From an uncultured Clostridia bacterium (GTDB taxonomy: Bacteria; Bacillota; Clostridia; UMGS1810), in NCBI GenBank assembly GCA_937959315.1, contig CALGRC010000150.1, positions 1 through 31,085 of the forward strand: a stretch of 31,085 bases of DNA. Direction: 5' to 3'. A program made the position numbers and the translations under genes. Below the pieces are notes generated by a model. It saw nothing but the letters and a program-made list of their open reading frames with translations. It was not told the DNA's origin and made no database searches. Below, one piece after another: positions 21,576-30,529 of the stretch. How positions within the stretch are numbered: position 1 is the first letter of the stretch; the number at the start of each line of letters is the position of its first letter.

Positions 21576-23204
21576 TTACAATGTTGGCTCCATCGGATCC
21601 ACCATAATTTCCACCAGGTAACTGCCTTCGGCCTCCAGCGCGGCTTTGAGTGCCCCTTCCAGCTTGTCCTCGTCACTCACCCGCACCGCCGGGATGCCAT
21701 ATGCGGCGGCCAGCGTTTGGAAATCCGGGTTGCCGTCCAAAAACACGCCGTAATACCGGCCCTGGTAATGATTTTTCTGATATTCCCGCACCATACCCAG
21801 CCGGCCGTTGTTGTATAAAATAATTTTGACATCCACGCCCCATTGGCGCATGGTTGCCATCTCCTGCAAATTCATCTGGAAACTGCCGTCGCCGGCAAAG
21901 CAAAGAACCGTCCTGTCCGGGCACCCCACCTTGGCCCCGATGGCCGCGGGCAGCCCAAAGCCCATGGTGCCCAGCCCGCCGGATGTCAAAAAGAGGTTGG
22001 GGCTTTGAATCAGCGCCTGGTTGGACGCCCAAATTTGGTTTTGCCACACCTCGGTGGATACAATTCCTTCCCCGCCGGTGAGCTGATTAACCACCTCTAC
22101 CACCCGCCGCGGGTTGACAAACCCATCCTGCTTGGAAAAGGCAGCCGGCGTATTGCGGATTGCCAAAATTTCCGACTTCCAATCATCGTCCATCTGGATG
22201 GAATAGGAAAACCCGTTGAGCTTTTCCACAATATCCCGCACATTGCCCACCACAGGGATACCCGCCGCCAGGTTTTTCCCAATTTCCGCCGGGTCAATGT
22301 CAATGTGGATAACGGTGATGTCCCGTTTGGCAAATACATCGGTATTGTTGATGGTGCGGTCGCCAATGCGCGCGCCGATGACTATGAGCGTATCACAGCT
22401 ATGCACCGCCCGGTTGGCGGCCTTTTTCCCATGTGTGCCCAGCATGCCGAGGCAAAGCGGATGGTCGGTAGGCATGACGCCCAGCGCCATCATGGTATTG
22501 GCCACTGGGATGCCGGTCTTGTCCGCAAAGCTGCGCAAGGCTTCATACGCGCCGCCGTTTACACAGCCGCCGCCCGCCAAAATGACCGGCCGTTTGGCGG
22601 CGTTGATGGCCTCGGCCACCCGCTTGATTTGCAAATCGTTCCCCTTGTAGGTTGGCTTATAACCCGGAAGCTTAGCCGGATGCGGCTTTTGATAATCAAT
22701 CAGTTGCAGCTGCACATCCATCGGGATATCGATGACCACCGGCCCCGGCCGCCCGGTAGAGGCGATATAATACGCATCCTCCACAATCTGCGGCAGCTGG
22801 TTGGCGTCCTTGACCAGATAATTGTGCTTGGTAAACGGGTTGGTCGCGCCGGTAATGTCCGCCTCCTGAAAAGCGTCCTTCCCAATTAAGCTGCTCAGCA
22901 CCTGCCCGGTGATGGCTATGATAGGGATGGAATCGGCATAAGCCGTTGCAATGCCGGTAATGAGGTTGGTAGCCCCCGGCCCGGAAGTCGCGGTACAAAC
23001 GCCTACCCTGCCGGTGGCTTTGGCATAGCCGCTGGCCATATGCGCCGCGCCCTGCTCCTGCCGCACCAGGATATGCTTGATTTTTTCAAAGGAATAGAGC
23101 GCATCAAACAGCGGGGTATTGGCCGCGCCCGGGTACCCAAACAATACGTCTGTCCCGTGGTCTGCCATAACCCGCAGGATGGCTTCGGCTCCCGATAGTT
23201 TCAT
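21576..23204 (-). CDS. ilvB: Acetolactate synthase large (catalytic) subunit
   Basis: A 542-residue thiamine-diphosphate enzyme that condenses pyruvate to acetolactate (or with 2-ketobutyrate to acetohydroxybutyrate). The PYR domain holds the catalytic glutamate in VRQEQGAAHMASGYAKATGR. The central domain (about 190-340) carries nucleotide-fold segments. The PP domain has the ThDP/Mg2+ motif GDGSFQMNLQEMATM ending NNGRLGMVREYQ. FGYPGAANTPLFDAL at the start is family-typical. The ATG follows AAGGGGGAG. First gene of the operon behind a consensus promoter with a leader of about 40 bases, so no T-box or peptide attenuator is present. Confidence 0.97.
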   Translation of the reverse strand: MKLSGAEAILRVMADHGTDVLFGYPGAANTPLFDALYSFEKIKHILVRQEQGAAHMASGYAKATGRVGVCTATSGPGATNLITGIATAYADSIPIIAITGQVLSSLIGKDAFQEADITGATNPFTKHNYLVKDANQLPQIVEDAYYIASTGRPGPVVIDIPMDVQLQLIDYQKPHPAKLPGYKPTYKGNDLQIKRVAEAINAAKRPVILAGGGCVNGGAYEALRSFADKTGIPVANTMMALGVMPTDHPLCLGMLGTHGKKAANRAVHSCDTLIVIGARIGDRTINNTDVFAKRDITVIHIDIDPAEIGKNLAAGIPVVGNVRDIVEKLNGFSYSIQMDDDWKSEILAIRNTPAAFSKQDGFVNPRRVVEVVNQLTGGEGIVSTEVWQNQIWASNQALIQSPNLFLTSGGLGTMGFGLPAAIGAKVGCPDRTVLCFAGDGSFQMNLQEMATMRQWGVDVKIILYNNGRLGMVREYQKNHYQGRYYGVFLDGNPDFQTLAAAYGIPAVRVSDEDKLEGALKAALEAEGSYLVEIMVDPMEPTL

Positions 23205-23248
23205 ATGTATCTCCCCCTTGATGGAATCCTGCTCCTATTAATCTTTAT

Positions 23249-23277
23249 ATTTTATCACTGTTTGGGCTGCCTGTCAA
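23249..23277 (-). promoter_or_regulatory. Sigma-A promoter of the ilvBNC operon
   Basis: On the minus strand TTGACA (23277-23272), 17 bases, TAAAAT (23254-23249). The -35 sits next to the end of the aldo/keto reductase gene. The leader is about 40 bases, too short for a leucine or valine T-box, so any control would be by a repressor such as CodY or be absent. Confidence 0.88.
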
Positions 23278-23281
23278 TCAT

Positions 23282-24240
23282 TCAGCCATTCCAGATATAC
23301 GCCAGCACTTCAAATTCCAGCTCGATGGTATCCGCCGCCAATGAGTCAGAGAGCTGCCGCTCATTTTTGCAGCCGATAATGGGCAGCGTCTGAAAGCGCC
23401 GATTTGCAGCAGGCAGGCAAGCGCCACCTGGCTGACCGGCTTGCCCATCCGCCAGGCAATTTCCGCCGCCCGGGAAAACCGTGCCCGGCTAATGGTATTG
23501 TCATACCGCTGCGCCGCCTTCCGGCTCAAATTTTCCGGCCCTCCGGCGGCAAGCTTTGCAAAATACCCCTTTGCCTGCGACGCAAACGCAAATACCGGCA
23601 CCGCCGCCTGGCTGTAATATGCCCCTTCCTGCTTGTCCATCAGCACCAGCGTGGGGTCGATATCCTCTTTATTTGGCCGGGCCAGTGAAAACTGGATCTG
23701 GCTGGCAGCCACCCGCGGCAGCCCGTGTGCAAATGCATAGCGGTCCGCCTCCTTCACCCGCTGGGCGCTCCAGTTGGAAAGGCCATAGGCACGGGTTTTG
23801 CCCGCCTTGACCAAATCAGAGAGCGGTTCGACAATTTCCCCCACCGGCAGCCGTTCATCGTCCCGGTGCAGGTAATAAAGCTCCACATGGTCGGTGCCAA
23901 GCGCACGCAGGCTGTCGTCCATATCGGCCTCGATTTCTGCGCGGGACAGCCGGGATACTTCCATAGTGGCCGGGTTGGGATGCCCGCCCTTGGTGCACAG
24001 CTGCACCTGGCTGCGGCAGCCGCGGTCCTTCATCCATTCGCCGATGGTATGTTCGCTCACCTGCAGTTCCCGGTCATCCACCCGGCCATAGATATGCGCG
24101 GTGTCCAGCACATTGCCGCCCGCCTCTAAATAGGCATCCAGCATAGCAAATGCCGTTTTTTTATCCATATCAGTGCCATACACATCGGTGCCAAGTACAA
24201 TCTGGCTGAATGCCATTCCTGCAATCTGTACCATTTTCAT
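23282..24240 (-). pseudogene. Aldo/keto reductase with a frameshift near its 3' end
   Basis: An NADPH-type aldo/keto reductase of about 319 residues. It starts MKMVQIAGMAFSQIVLGTDV, and the catalytic region reads GGNVLDTAHIYGR (Asp and Tyr of the tetrad), then VQLCTKGGH (Lys) and VELYYLHRDD (His). The frame holds until VALACLLQIGA. From there the reading frame shifts: the original frame gives meaningless sequence (FRRCPLSAAKMSG), while the next frame gives the proper family ending FQTLPIIGCKNERQLSDSL and LEFEVLAYIWNG, stopping at 23282. A single-base deletion around 23395-23405 explains this. It may be real or an assembly error. The start at 24240 has GAGGGGG upstream, overlapping the end of the transglycosylase gene. 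Confidence 0.85.
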
Positions 24241-24244
24241 TCGT

Positions 24245-24814
24245 CTATTCCCCCTCTTTTCCATATAAATCCCGGTAAATATCGCTGCGCGCCCGCACCT
24301 TTTTTACATACTGCTCGGTTTCCGGAAACGGGATGGCAGAAAGCTGCCTGCCGTCGGCGCTGTACTGCGGATCCGACAGCCATTTTCGCACATTGCCCTG
24401 CCCTGCATTATAAGCCGCCAGCGCGGTGTCCTCCTCGCCGTCAAAAGTGTCTATCAAATACCGGAGATACGCGCATCCAATGTGAATATTGGTCGCCGGC
24501 GCATACAAATCACCGTCTGCCTGGATATCAAACTGCTCCACGCACCACTTAGCCGTATCTTCTTTGAGCTGCATCAGCCCGTGTGCATCCTTGTGGCTGC
24601 GGGCATCCTCGGCAAACCGGCTTTCGGCGCTGATGACCCCCATGACCAGATAAGGGTCCAACTGGTATTGGGCCGACGACGACATAATCTCGTCCCGGTA
24701 TTTGAGCGGGAAGGCAAGCCGCATGACCGGGCCATAGCAAAACAGCCCGGCAAATACCAATGCCGCCACAACCAAAATGGCAATCAACCGCTTTTTGTTG
24801 ACAACAACCAGCAT
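24245..24814 (-). CDS. Membrane-anchored lytic transglycosylase (SLT domain)
   Basis: A 189-residue protein with an N-terminal signal anchor (about 9-27, LIAILVVAALVFAGLFCYGP) and a Slt-type lysozyme-like domain that cleaves the glycan strand of peptidoglycan. The family motifs are present: VMGVISAESRFAEDARSHKD with catalytic Glu in AESRF, AHGLMQL, NIHIGCAYLRYLI and ALAAYNAGQGNVRKWL. It starts directly at the coaE stop (TAAATG) and is third in the polA-coaE cluster, an arrangement common in clostridia. Confidence 0.93.
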   Translation of the reverse strand: MLVVVNKKRLIAILVVAALVFAGLFCYGPVMRLAFPLKYRDEIMSSSAQYQLDPYLVMGVISAESRFAEDARSHKDAHGLMQLKEDTAKWCVEQFDIQADGDLYAPATNIHIGCAYLRYLIDTFDGEEDTALAAYNAGQGNVRKWLSDPQYSADGRQLSAIPFPETEQYVKKVRARSDIYRDLYGKEGE

Positions 24815-25384
24815 TTACGCCTCCAGCCTCTGTACCAGCGCCGCCACAGCTTCCTCCAGCGCACTTCCGTTATTTTCCAATACTATATCGCAGCGGGCGG
24901 CAAGGTCTGCCTGCTGCTGCTGGCTGCCTATACGCGCCAGCGCTTCCTGCCGCGAAATACCATCCCGCGCCATAATACGCTGTACCCGGGTTTCGGCATC
25001 CGCCGTCACGCACACCAGGCAATCGCACCAGCGATCCAGCCCGGCCTCGAACAGCAGCGGCGCATCTAACAGGATATTGCCGCCCTTTTTCATCTGTTCC
25101 TTTGCAGCCTCTATGATATATTTATGGGTAATTTGGTTGAGCATGCGCAGTTTTTCAGAATCCCCAAACACCATACCCCCCAGCTTTTTGCGGTCTAAAT
25201 TTCCGTCCGGCTGCAAAATCCCCTGTCCAAACACCGCGGCCAGTTCCCCCAGGCACGGGCTTCCCGCGGTACAAACTTCACGGGAAATCTGGTCAAAATC
25301 AATCACCCGCCAGCCAGCCTGTGCAAACAGGGCCGCCGCCGTACTTTTCCCCGCACCGGTACCGCCCGTGAGCCCCACAACCAT
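24815..25384 (-). CDS. coaE: Dephospho-CoA kinase
   Basis: A 189-residue kinase that phosphorylates the 3'-hydroxyl of dephospho-CoA, the last step of coenzyme A synthesis. The P-loop is VGLTGGTGAGKSTAAALFAQ at residues 3-22, followed by VIDFDQISREVC (substrate Asp), and the LID region DAETRVQRIMARDGISRQEA. The length is normal. It lies 11 bases after polA and abuts the transglycosylase gene, so the genes are co-transcribed. Confidence 0.96.
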   Translation of the reverse strand: MVVGLTGGTGAGKSTAAALFAQAGWRVIDFDQISREVCTAGSPCLGELAAVFGQGILQPDGNLDRKKLGGMVFGDSEKLRMLNQITHKYIIEAAKEQMKKGGNILLDAPLLFEAGLDRWCDCLVCVTADAETRVQRIMARDGISRQEALARIGSQQQQADLAARCDIVLENNGSALEEAVAALVQRLEA

Positions 25385-25395
25385 ATACCTTCCCC

Positions 25396-28056
25396 CTATT
25401 TCGCGTCATACCAGCTTTCCCCAGCCTGTGCGTCTGCGGTCAGCGGCACCTTCAAATCCGCCGCCCCTTCCATGCACTCCTTCAAAAGCGCCTTGGCCTG
25501 CTCTGCTTCATTGGGCGGGCACTCCAAAATCAACTCATCGTGTACCTGCAAAATGAGCCTTGACTGCATCCCGCGTTTTTTGAGCTCCCGATATACCCGC
25601 ACCATTGCAATTTTGATGATATCCGCCGCCGTGCCCTGTATCGGCGTATTCATGGCCATGCGTTCACCCGCGGCGCGCAGCATAAAGTTGGACGACTTGA
25701 CCTCGGGCAGATACCGCCGGCGGCCAAAGAGCGTCTCAACATAACCGGCGTTCTTGGCCTGCTCCACCGCGCCGTCCATATACGCCTTGACATTGGGGTG
25801 CTTTGCAAAATACTGGTCAATGTAATCCTTGGCCTCGGCATTGGATATGTGTAAATCCTGCGACAGCGAAAAGCTGCCCATACCGTACACAATGCCAAAA
25901 TTGACCGCCTTGGCCCGGCTGCGCAAAAGCGGGGTGATTTCGTCCTTAGACACGCCAAACACATGCATGGCGGTTGCGGTGTGAATGTCCTCGCCGCCGG
26001 CAAACGCCGCAATCATATTGGCGTCGTCTGCAATGTGCGCCAGCACCCGCAGCTCAATCTGGGAATAGTCTGCGTCAACAAGCACATCCCCGCTTTGCGG
26101 CACAAACATCCGCCGGAGCTCCCGGCCCAAATCAGTGCGCATAGGGATGTTCTGCAAATTGGGCTCGGTGGAGCTGATCCGCCCGGTCACTGCCACCGTC
26201 TGCATAAATTTGGAGTGGATCCGGCCATCCTTGGGGTCAATCAGCCCCAAAAGGCCGTCCACATAGGTGGACTTGAGTTTCGCCACCTGCCGGTAGGACA
26301 GGATATGCCCCACAATTTCATGCTTGTCTTTGAGTTTTTCCAGCGTCTCCGCATCGGTGGAATAGCCGGTCTTGGTTTTCTTTTTCGCAGGAAGCCCCAG
26401 CTTTTCAAACAAAATTTCACCAAGCTGCCGCGGGGAATTGATGTTAAATTCCCCGCCGGCAAGCGCGTAAATGGCCGTCTCCTGCTCCTTCATACGCGCC
26501 GAAAGCAGCCCGCCAAACGCCAGGAGCTGCTCCCGGTCCACCGCAAAGCCCAGGATCTCCATACTGGCCAGCACCTTTGTCAGCGGGAATTCTATCTCGT
26601 AACACAGCTTCTGCTGACCCAGCTCTCCAATGGCCGCCTCCTCATATTCCTGCAGGGCCGACAGCGCCGCAAGCTCGCTGCACACCAGCGGTTCCAGCTC
26701 CCCGGCGCTGAGGCCGTCCAGCTCCCGCCTGCCGCGGCCCTTGCCAAACAGCTCTTTGGCGTCCACCGCCGTACAGCCCAAAAATTCGCTGGCCATACCG
26801 GCAATGTCATACCGCGTACGCGCCGGGCTTAAAATATACCCGGCCACCGAAACGTCAAAATAATGGTCTGCATAACCAATGCCATACCGGTGCAAAAGCA
26901 CCATGTCCTCCTTGCAGTCCAGCGACACCTTGCAAACCGTCCCGTCCTCCGCGGCGGCGCGGAATGCGTCCGCCATATCGCTGTCGGTCACCGTGATGTC
27001 ACGGCTGATAAACGCCGCTTTCCCGTCCGACAGCACCGCCATGGCATACAGCTCGCCGCCCACCGTATACAGCCGGTAAACCAGCCGTTTTCCCGCCGCC
27101 GCAATGGCGTCCTGCAATGCCTGCCTGGTGTCCAGACGCACAAACGGCAGGCTGGGCAGCCGGTTCCCCTCCGGCATATCGTCCCCGCTCCCGCCAATGC
27201 GCTTGGAAAATGCATGGAAATCCAAATTTTGAAACAGCTTTGCCAGCCGCGGCGTATCATAGGCCTGCCGTTTGGCGCCGGACAGCGCAAATTCCCCCGG
27301 CACCTGCCGGTCAATGGTGGCAAGCGACTGGCTCATATACGCCATATCGCGGCCTTCCTCCAGCTTTTTGCGTGCGGCGGGCTTAATCGCCGGGTCATCC
27401 AAATGGGCATACAGGTTGTCCAGGCTGTGAAACTGCCCTATGAGCGAAAACGCGCTCTTTTCGCCTATCCCTTTAACGCCGGGGATGTTGTCGGACGCAT
27501 CCCCCATCAGCGCCTTGACGTCGATAAACTCCGCCGGCGTCACGCCGTACTGCGCGCGCATGGCCGCCGCGTCATACACCGTTGTGGCGGTCTGCCCGGC
27601 GCGCGTCACAGTCAGCAGCACCTTGGTGGTATCGCTGCACAACTGCAAATCGTCCTTATCGCCGGTGAGTATCAGGCATTCCACCTGCTGCTGGTCGCAC
27701 AGGCGGCTGACCGTACCGATGATATCATCCGCTTCATAGCCCTCTTTTTCATAAATGGTAATGTTCATAGCAGACAAAACCTCTTTTAAAATGGGCATCT
27801 GCATAGCAAGCTCATCCGGCATGCCCTTGCGCTGCGCCTTGTATTCCTTGTACTGCTTGTGCCGGAAGGTAGGGGCGCGCATATCAAACGCCACTGCAAT
27901 ATAATCGGGGTTGTGCTCGTCTAGCTGTTTAAATAAAATGGATAAAAAACCATAAATGCCGTTGGTATATACCCCATGCTGGTTGGTCAGCAGCTTGATG
28001 GCATAAAACGCCCGGTTGATGATGCTATTGCCGTCTATGATCAGATAGGTTTCCAT
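25396..28056 (-). CDS. polA: DNA polymerase I
   Basis: An 886-residue repair and Okazaki-fragment polymerase. The 5' nuclease domain (about 1-290) begins TYLIIDGNSIINRAFYAI and has YEADDIIGT and LTGDKDDLQL metal-site acids, then the helix-hairpin-helix DNIPGVKGIGEKSA. The middle 3'-5' exonuclease-like domain (about 310-480) lacks the DxE motif at its start and is probably inactive, as in Bacillus and Taq PolA. The polymerase domain has motif A DADYSQIELRVLAHIADD, motif B RSRAKAVNFGIVYGMG and motif C LQVHDELILE. The ATG at 28056 follows GAGGAG. First gene of a cluster with coaE. Confidence 0.97.
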   Translation of the reverse strand: METYLIIDGNSIINRAFYAIKLLTNQHGVYTNGIYGFLSILFKQLDEHNPDYIAVAFDMRAPTFRHKQYKEYKAQRKGMPDELAMQMPILKEVLSAMNITIYEKEGYEADDIIGTVSRLCDQQQVECLILTGDKDDLQLCSDTTKVLLTVTRAGQTATTVYDAAAMRAQYGVTPAEFIDVKALMGDASDNIPGVKGIGEKSAFSLIGQFHSLDNLYAHLDDPAIKPAARKKLEEGRDMAYMSQSLATIDRQVPGEFALSGAKRQAYDTPRLAKLFQNLDFHAFSKRIGGSGDDMPEGNRLPSLPFVRLDTRQALQDAIAAAGKRLVYRLYTVGGELYAMAVLSDGKAAFISRDITVTDSDMADAFRAAAEDGTVCKVSLDCKEDMVLLHRYGIGYADHYFDVSVAGYILSPARTRYDIAGMASEFLGCTAVDAKELFGKGRGRRELDGLSAGELEPLVCSELAALSALQEYEEAAIGELGQQKLCYEIEFPLTKVLASMEILGFAVDREQLLAFGGLLSARMKEQETAIYALAGGEFNINSPRQLGEILFEKLGLPAKKKTKTGYSTDAETLEKLKDKHEIVGHILSYRQVAKLKSTYVDGLLGLIDPKDGRIHSKFMQTVAVTGRISSTEPNLQNIPMRTDLGRELRRMFVPQSGDVLVDADYSQIELRVLAHIADDANMIAAFAGGEDIHTATAMHVFGVSKDEITPLLRSRAKAVNFGIVYGMGSFSLSQDLHISNAEAKDYIDQYFAKHPNVKAYMDGAVEQAKNAGYVETLFGRRRYLPEVKSSNFMLRAAGERMAMNTPIQGTAADIIKIAMVRVYRELKKRGMQSRLILQVHDELILECPPNEAEQAKALLKECMEGAADLKVPLTADAQAGESWYDAK

Positions 28057-28092
28057 GCGCCCGCTCCTCTATTCCAAAATCATCTGGTTTTT

Positions 28093-28121
28093 ATTATACT
28101 ATAAACCAACGCCAATTACAA
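28093..28121 (-). promoter_or_regulatory. Sigma-A promoter of the polA cluster
   Basis: On the minus strand TTGTAA (28121-28116), 17 bases, TATAAT (28098-28093). It lies in the 67-base gap between the upstream PBP gene and polA. Confidence 0.8.
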
Positions 28122-28123
28122 TT

Positions 28124-29584
28124 TTAATTTTCCTCTGCCAGCAGGGTTTGTGCAATTTGTTGAAAAAGGGGCGCACAGGCCGCATTGCCCTGCCTGCCGT
28201 CCTCTGCCAGTACCGCCATGGCATATTTGGGGCTGTCATAGGGGAAATACCCAATAAACCACCCGTGTACCATCAGCCCGGCGCCGCCTTCCCAGCCGGT
28301 TTCTGCCGTGCTGGTCTTTCCCGCCGCCCCCTGCGGAAGCTGGGCATTGGTGCCAGTGCCGGCCGTGGTGGTCTCCAGCATCATCTGCCCTATGGCGCCG
28401 GCAATCTCATCGCTTACCACACGGCGCGCGCCAAACCGCCGCAGGTTTTGCACAGTATACCCTTGATCGTCCACAATGCCCGCCGCCAAATTGACCGGCC
28501 GCTGCCAGCCGCCGTTTGCAATGATACACGCCATATTGGCCGCCTGCAGCGGGGTGAGCAGCAGTTCCCCCTGCCCAATGGACAAATTTGCCACCTCTGC
28601 CTCTGGGTACTGCTCCTTTTCCGGCACATTGCCCGCGCTCTCCGGCAGGCCAATCTCCCCCAGCAGCGTCTGCCCCAACCCAAACCGGCGCGCCATATCC
28701 ATCAGCGCATGCCCGCCCGTCTTTGCGCCGATATCATAAAACGCCATGTTGCAGGACAGCGCAAAAGCGCTGTGCAGCGGCAGTTCCCCGTGCCCGTCCC
28801 GGTGCTGGCAGAAAAATTCCACCCCGCCCACGCCGGTTTTCCCCTCACACCAATAGTGGGTATCGGGCGTACAAACGCCTGCCTCCAGCCCGGCGGCGGC
28901 AGTGACAATCTTAAAAATGCTGCCTGCATTATACGGCGACAGCGCACGGTTCATCAGCTGCGTCCCATCCGATTCCAGCGCGGCCTGCACATTGTTCTGG
29001 TCATAGTTTGGACGGCTGGCCATAGCCAGCACGTCAAAAGTCTGCACATCCATCACCACCACCGCGCCGTTGTGCGCCATGGTGTCCATCGCCTGCTCCA
29101 CCGTCTCCTGTATGTGATAATCCAATGTGAGCTGCAAATTTTTTTCGGGCGTATAATTGGCATTTTCTATACTAATCCCCACGCTGGAAATGGGGTTGCT
29201 GCGCGCATCCTTAAGCCCGGTCACACGGTAGGCAACATCGGTGTGCAATATGTCTTCAAACGCCTTTTCCAGCCCGCTCACCCCGGTATTTTCCGCATCG
29301 GTATAGCCAATCAGGTGGCGGGCAAGCGACTGCCCATCATACCGGCGGGGGATGCGCACCGTCCGGCCCGCCTCCTCTGCCGCCTCGCCCCGCCCGTCCA
29401 CAAACGGCACAAAATCCCTATCGACAATGCCGCCCCGCCAAACCTTCAGCGTTTTTTCATCCAGCCGCTGGCTGGCGGCGCGGCTGGCGTACCGCTCGCT
29501 TTGAAACACGGCAATATGGAGCACTACGCCGGCCAGCAGGGCAAACAGCGCCAAAAATAGTAACAGCATCCCTTTTTTTCGCAT
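28124..29584 (-). CDS. Class B penicillin-binding protein (transpeptidase) with a KTS variant of the KTG motif
   Basis: A 486-residue, single-pass membrane transpeptidase. The N-terminal segment (MRKKGMLLLFLALFALLAGV) anchors it, and the dimerisation region includes LIGYTDAENTGVSGLEKAFE. The catalytic motifs are SIFK in NAGSIFKIVTAA, SCN in FALSCNMAF, and KTS in GKTSTAETGW where most PBPs have KTG. The ATG at 29584 was chosen for its AGGAGGG site seven bases upstream; ATGs further up overlap the divergent acetyltransferase. It is related to, but clearly different from, the PBP at 10637. A sporulation (SpoVD-like) or elongation role cannot be assigned. Confidence 0.9.
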   Translation of the reverse strand: MRKKGMLLLFLALFALLAGVVLHIAVFQSERYASRAASQRLDEKTLKVWRGGIVDRDFVPFVDGRGEAAEEAGRTVRIPRRYDGQSLARHLIGYTDAENTGVSGLEKAFEDILHTDVAYRVTGLKDARSNPISSVGISIENANYTPEKNLQLTLDYHIQETVEQAMDTMAHNGAVVVMDVQTFDVLAMASRPNYDQNNVQAALESDGTQLMNRALSPYNAGSIFKIVTAAAGLEAGVCTPDTHYWCEGKTGVGGVEFFCQHRDGHGELPLHSAFALSCNMAFYDIGAKTGGHALMDMARRFGLGQTLLGEIGLPESAGNVPEKEQYPEAEVANLSIGQGELLLTPLQAANMACIIANGGWQRPVNLAAGIVDDQGYTVQNLRRFGARRVVSDEIAGAIGQMMLETTTAGTGTNAQLPQGAAGKTSTAETGWEGGAGLMVHGWFIGYFPYDSPKYAMAVLAEDGRQGNAACAPLFQQIAQTLLAEEN

Positions 29585-29666
29585 CAAGCTCCCTCCTGTC
29601 ATCATAGCATTTCCCTTTTGGCGGAAAATATGATATACTGTCATTGATACAAAGGAGGGAAGCAAT

Positions 29667-30089
29667 ATGATAACGGCGGCCATGACACACGGTACCCAGG
29701 CTTTTGACGACTGCAAATTCATCCGCACCCAGGTATTTGTAGAGGAACAGGGGTTTGTACAGGAATTTGACGATACCGACCCCATCGCCTGCCACATTGT
29801 GCTGTATGACGAGGGCAGCCCAGCCGCAACCGGGCGGATTTACCCAGCCGGGGAAGGCATATGGGCAATCGGCCGGGTAGCAGTGCGCAAGCCCTGGCGC
29901 GGCGCAGGGCTGGGCACACGCCTGATGCAGGAATTAGAGGCCGCAGCAAAGCGGCAGGGGGCTATATCCTTTACCCTGTCCGCCCAAGTACGGGCCCGGC
30001 ATTTTTATGAAACGCTGGGCTATGCCGCGGTAGGCAGCGTATATGATGACGAGGGGGTCCCCCACGTCCGGATGGTAAAGCAGGCATAA
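29667..30089 (+). CDS. GNAT-family N-acetyltransferase (ElaA/YjcF-like)
   Basis: A 140-residue acetyltransferase. RTQVFVEEQGFVQEFDDTDP at the start is typical of the ElaA/YjcF branch. The acetyl-CoA loop is in WAIGRVAVRKPWRGAGLGTR (RGAGLGT). SAQVRARHFYETLGYAAVGS is the C-terminal FYE.LGY motif. The substrate is unknown. The ATG follows AAAGGAGGGAA. Divergent from the PBP gene across 82 bases containing TATACT at 29634 as a possible -10. Ends in a strong hairpin. Confidence 0.92.
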   Translation: MITAAMTHGTQAFDDCKFIRTQVFVEEQGFVQEFDDTDPIACHIVLYDEGSPAATGRIYPAGEGIWAIGRVAVRKPWRGAGLGTRLMQELEAAAKRQGAISFTLSAQVRARHFYETLGYAAVGSVYDDEGVPHVRMVKQA

Positions 30090-30134
30090 AAAAGGCGCCC
30101 GCCGGCGTACTCTGCCGATGGGCGCCCTTTTTTG
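30088..30134 (+). terminator. Terminator after the acetyltransferase gene
   Basis: AAAAAAGGCGCCC and GGGCGCCCTTTTTT form the outer stem, with a shorter inner CGGC/GCCG pairing. The hairpin begins at the stop codon and ends in six T. Confidence 0.9.
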
Positions 30135-30144
30135 GGGTTTTGTG

Positions 30145-30252
30145 GCCTGCCGGGCGGAAAGCTTCAGGCAAAAGAAGGGGGAATCCCATCCGGCAGGCAT
30201 TCGCATGTAGCTAAGTAACATAAAAGAAAAATATGGGGGATATTTTCTTTTA
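30145..30252. repeat. Two inverted repeats in the leader region of the NlpC/P60 gene
   Basis: GCCTGCCGG (30145-30153) and CCGGCAGGC (30190-30198) are perfect complements enclosing 36 bases that include GGGGGAATCCC. A second dyad follows: AAAAGAAAAATAT (30222-30234) and ATATTTTCTTTT (30240-30251) around GGGGG. I do not recognise a riboswitch class. Both lie upstream of the promoter at 30453, so they are not in its transcript. The rest of 30253-30452 is AT-rich with no supportable gene. Confidence 0.5.
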
Positions 30253-30452
30253 TACTTTTTAGACGGCAAACAGGATAAAAAAGTTCCTCTTTGTGATAAA
30301 AAAAGATAAAAAATTTGCGCCCGCCGTCCAGCAAAAAAACCGTTCATTCCATTTTTCGTCAAAATCACCGCTGTTTCTTGTGCAATCTTTACAAATCCAA
30401 CCTAATATTCTATGCAGATTATCAAAAATTATTTCATATTTGTTAAAAAAGT

Positions 30453-30481
30453 TTGACATTTTTAATCTTTATACGTATAAT
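30453..30481 (+). promoter_or_regulatory. Consensus sigma-A promoter of the NlpC/P60 gene
   Basis: TTGACA (30453-30458), 17 bases, TATAAT (30476-30481): both hexamers are perfect. The AT-rich run upstream (30400-30450) could act as an UP element. The leader to the ATG at 30530 is about 42 bases. Confidence 0.93.
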
Positions 30482-30529
30482 AGAGAGCGTAGGCAAAAAG
30501 GGGACGAAAGAAACAGGGGGAACAAACGA

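Noticed and set aside
20066..22889. Long plus-strand open frames opposite ilvC and ilvB (20066-21067 and 21843-22889)
   Set aside because: Antisense shadows of well-recognised ilv genes; no ribosome sites or promoters.
23205..23277. A T-box or leader-peptide attenuator before ilvB
   Set aside because: The promoter is about 45 bases from the ATG and there is no T-box sequence or hairpin in the leader.
28055..29560. A 501-residue plus-strand open frame
   Set aside because: Shadow of the minus-strand PBP gene, which has all catalytic motifs. The plus frame has arginine- and proline-rich composition typical of antisense translation.
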